Shown here: positions 14,137-14,519 of the stretch, one piece after another | Position numbering within the stretch: the stretch's first letter is position 1 | Layout: every line of letters begins with the position of its first letter | Made by a program: the position numbers and the translations under genes | The notes under the pieces: model-generated | Database searches by the model: none | What the model was told of the DNA's origin: nothing | The model's input: only the letters and a program-made list of their open reading frames with translations | Assembly (NCBI GenBank): GCA_028718465.1 | Contig: JAQULX010000026.1 | Location: 1-14,519, forward strand | DNA: 14,519 nt | Direction: 5' to 3' | From: Dehalococcoidales bacterium | GTDB taxonomy: Bacteria; Chloroflexota; Dehalococcoidia; Dehalococcoidales; UBA3254

Positions 14137-14519
14137 ATGCCGAGAAACGTCTATTTAACGGATATACCCCTGGAAGAGGCTTTTCAGAGCTTCTATTCCG
14201 CTCTGGAACAGGATCAGTCGTCCGGACCGCTGGGAGGAGAAAAAGTCCCGGTGACCGAATCGCTGGGAAGAACCACCGCCGGGCCGGTCTGGGCCAGGAC
14301 CTCCTCCCCTCACTATCAGGCAGCGGCCATGGATGGCATCGCTGTCAACGCCGCAGATACTTACGGGGCTTCCCGGACTTCTCCGGTGACCTTAAAGATC
14401 GGCGTTCAGACCTTCTGGATCGATACCGGAGGCCCATTGCCGGAGGGCTGCAATGCTGTGATCATGGCGGAAGACGTGCAAACCCTCCGCCAGGACGAAG
14501 TAGAAATCCGGGCGGCGGC
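14137..14519 (+). CDS. moeA: Second MoeA-type protein, C-terminus outside window
   Basis: The ATG at 14137 opens a frame of at least 127 codons to the window edge, 18 nt after the first moeA, with GGGAG upstream. AAMDGIAV at 63-70 and DTGGPLPEGCNAVIMAEDV at 96-114 match MoeA motifs. The opening MPRNVYLTDIPLEEAF and the segment WARTSSPHYQAAAMDG are typical of the longer MoeA class (about 630-650 residues) that carries a C-terminal periplasmic-binding-like domain. That domain would lie beyond the edge, so this is a prediction. It shares a 19-nt identical stretch with the first moeA at the LGRTTA motif. The first gene reads HTGSPLPEG where this one reads DTGGPLPEG. Confidence 0.9.
   Translation, partial: MPRNVYLTDIPLEEAFQSFYSALEQDQSSGPLGGEKVPVTESLGRTTAGPVWARTSSPHYQAAAMDGIAVNAADTYGASRTSPVTLKIGVQTFWIDTGGPLPEGCNAVIMAEDVQTLRQDEVEIRAA

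Overview
The window reads as a stretch of an anaerobic bacterial chromosome with moderate to slightly high GC content. Genes are densely packed and most have clear Shine-Dalgarno sites. Two lipoproteins, a SIMPL-domain protein, an FmdE-family protein, a molybdate ABC transporter and two adjacent MoeA genes suit an anaerobe that uses molybdenum or tungsten enzymes. Protein style recalls Dehalococcoidia (Chloroflexota) or a Clostridia-like lineage. That placement is an impression from protein flavour only, and nothing here proves it. I see no rRNA, tRNA, CRISPR array, transposase or phage gene.

Left part, minus strand (1-6606). Reading leftward there is a SIMPL-domain lipoprotein, a GT87-type membrane glycosyltransferase, and a small zinc-ribbon/DUF2007 protein. 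After a 327-bp AT-rich gap comes a tight three-gene operon: a HemN/HemW-like radical SAM enzyme, a LuxE-like acyl-protein synthetase, and a LuxC-like acyl reductase cut by the window edge. LuxE and LuxC families together turn a carboxylic acid into an aldehyde through an acyl-adenylate and an enzyme thioester. No luciferase genes are in view, so the radical SAM partner is the interesting part of this operon.

Middle, plus strand (6607-9133). A divergent regulatory region carries a promoter for each direction and, on the plus strand, a terminator-like hairpin shortly after the promoter. It is followed by a phytoene-desaturase-like FAD oxidoreductase and an FmdE-family protein with a C-terminal zinc ribbon.

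Right part, plus strand (9134-14519). A strong promoter opens a leader of about 500 nt with two copies of the same structured RNA. Three of the stems are supported by compensatory changes between the copies. An intrinsic terminator follows copy 1 only. Then come modA, modB and modC (molybdate or tungstate import), a 355-bp gap, a moeA, and the start of a second, divergent moeA of the class that usually carries a C-terminal binding-protein-like domain. Import and cofactor insertion therefore sit together, and the leader RNA is the likely sensor. Its position suggests a molybdate or Moco/Tuco ligand, but I could not match it from memory to the known Moco riboswitch.
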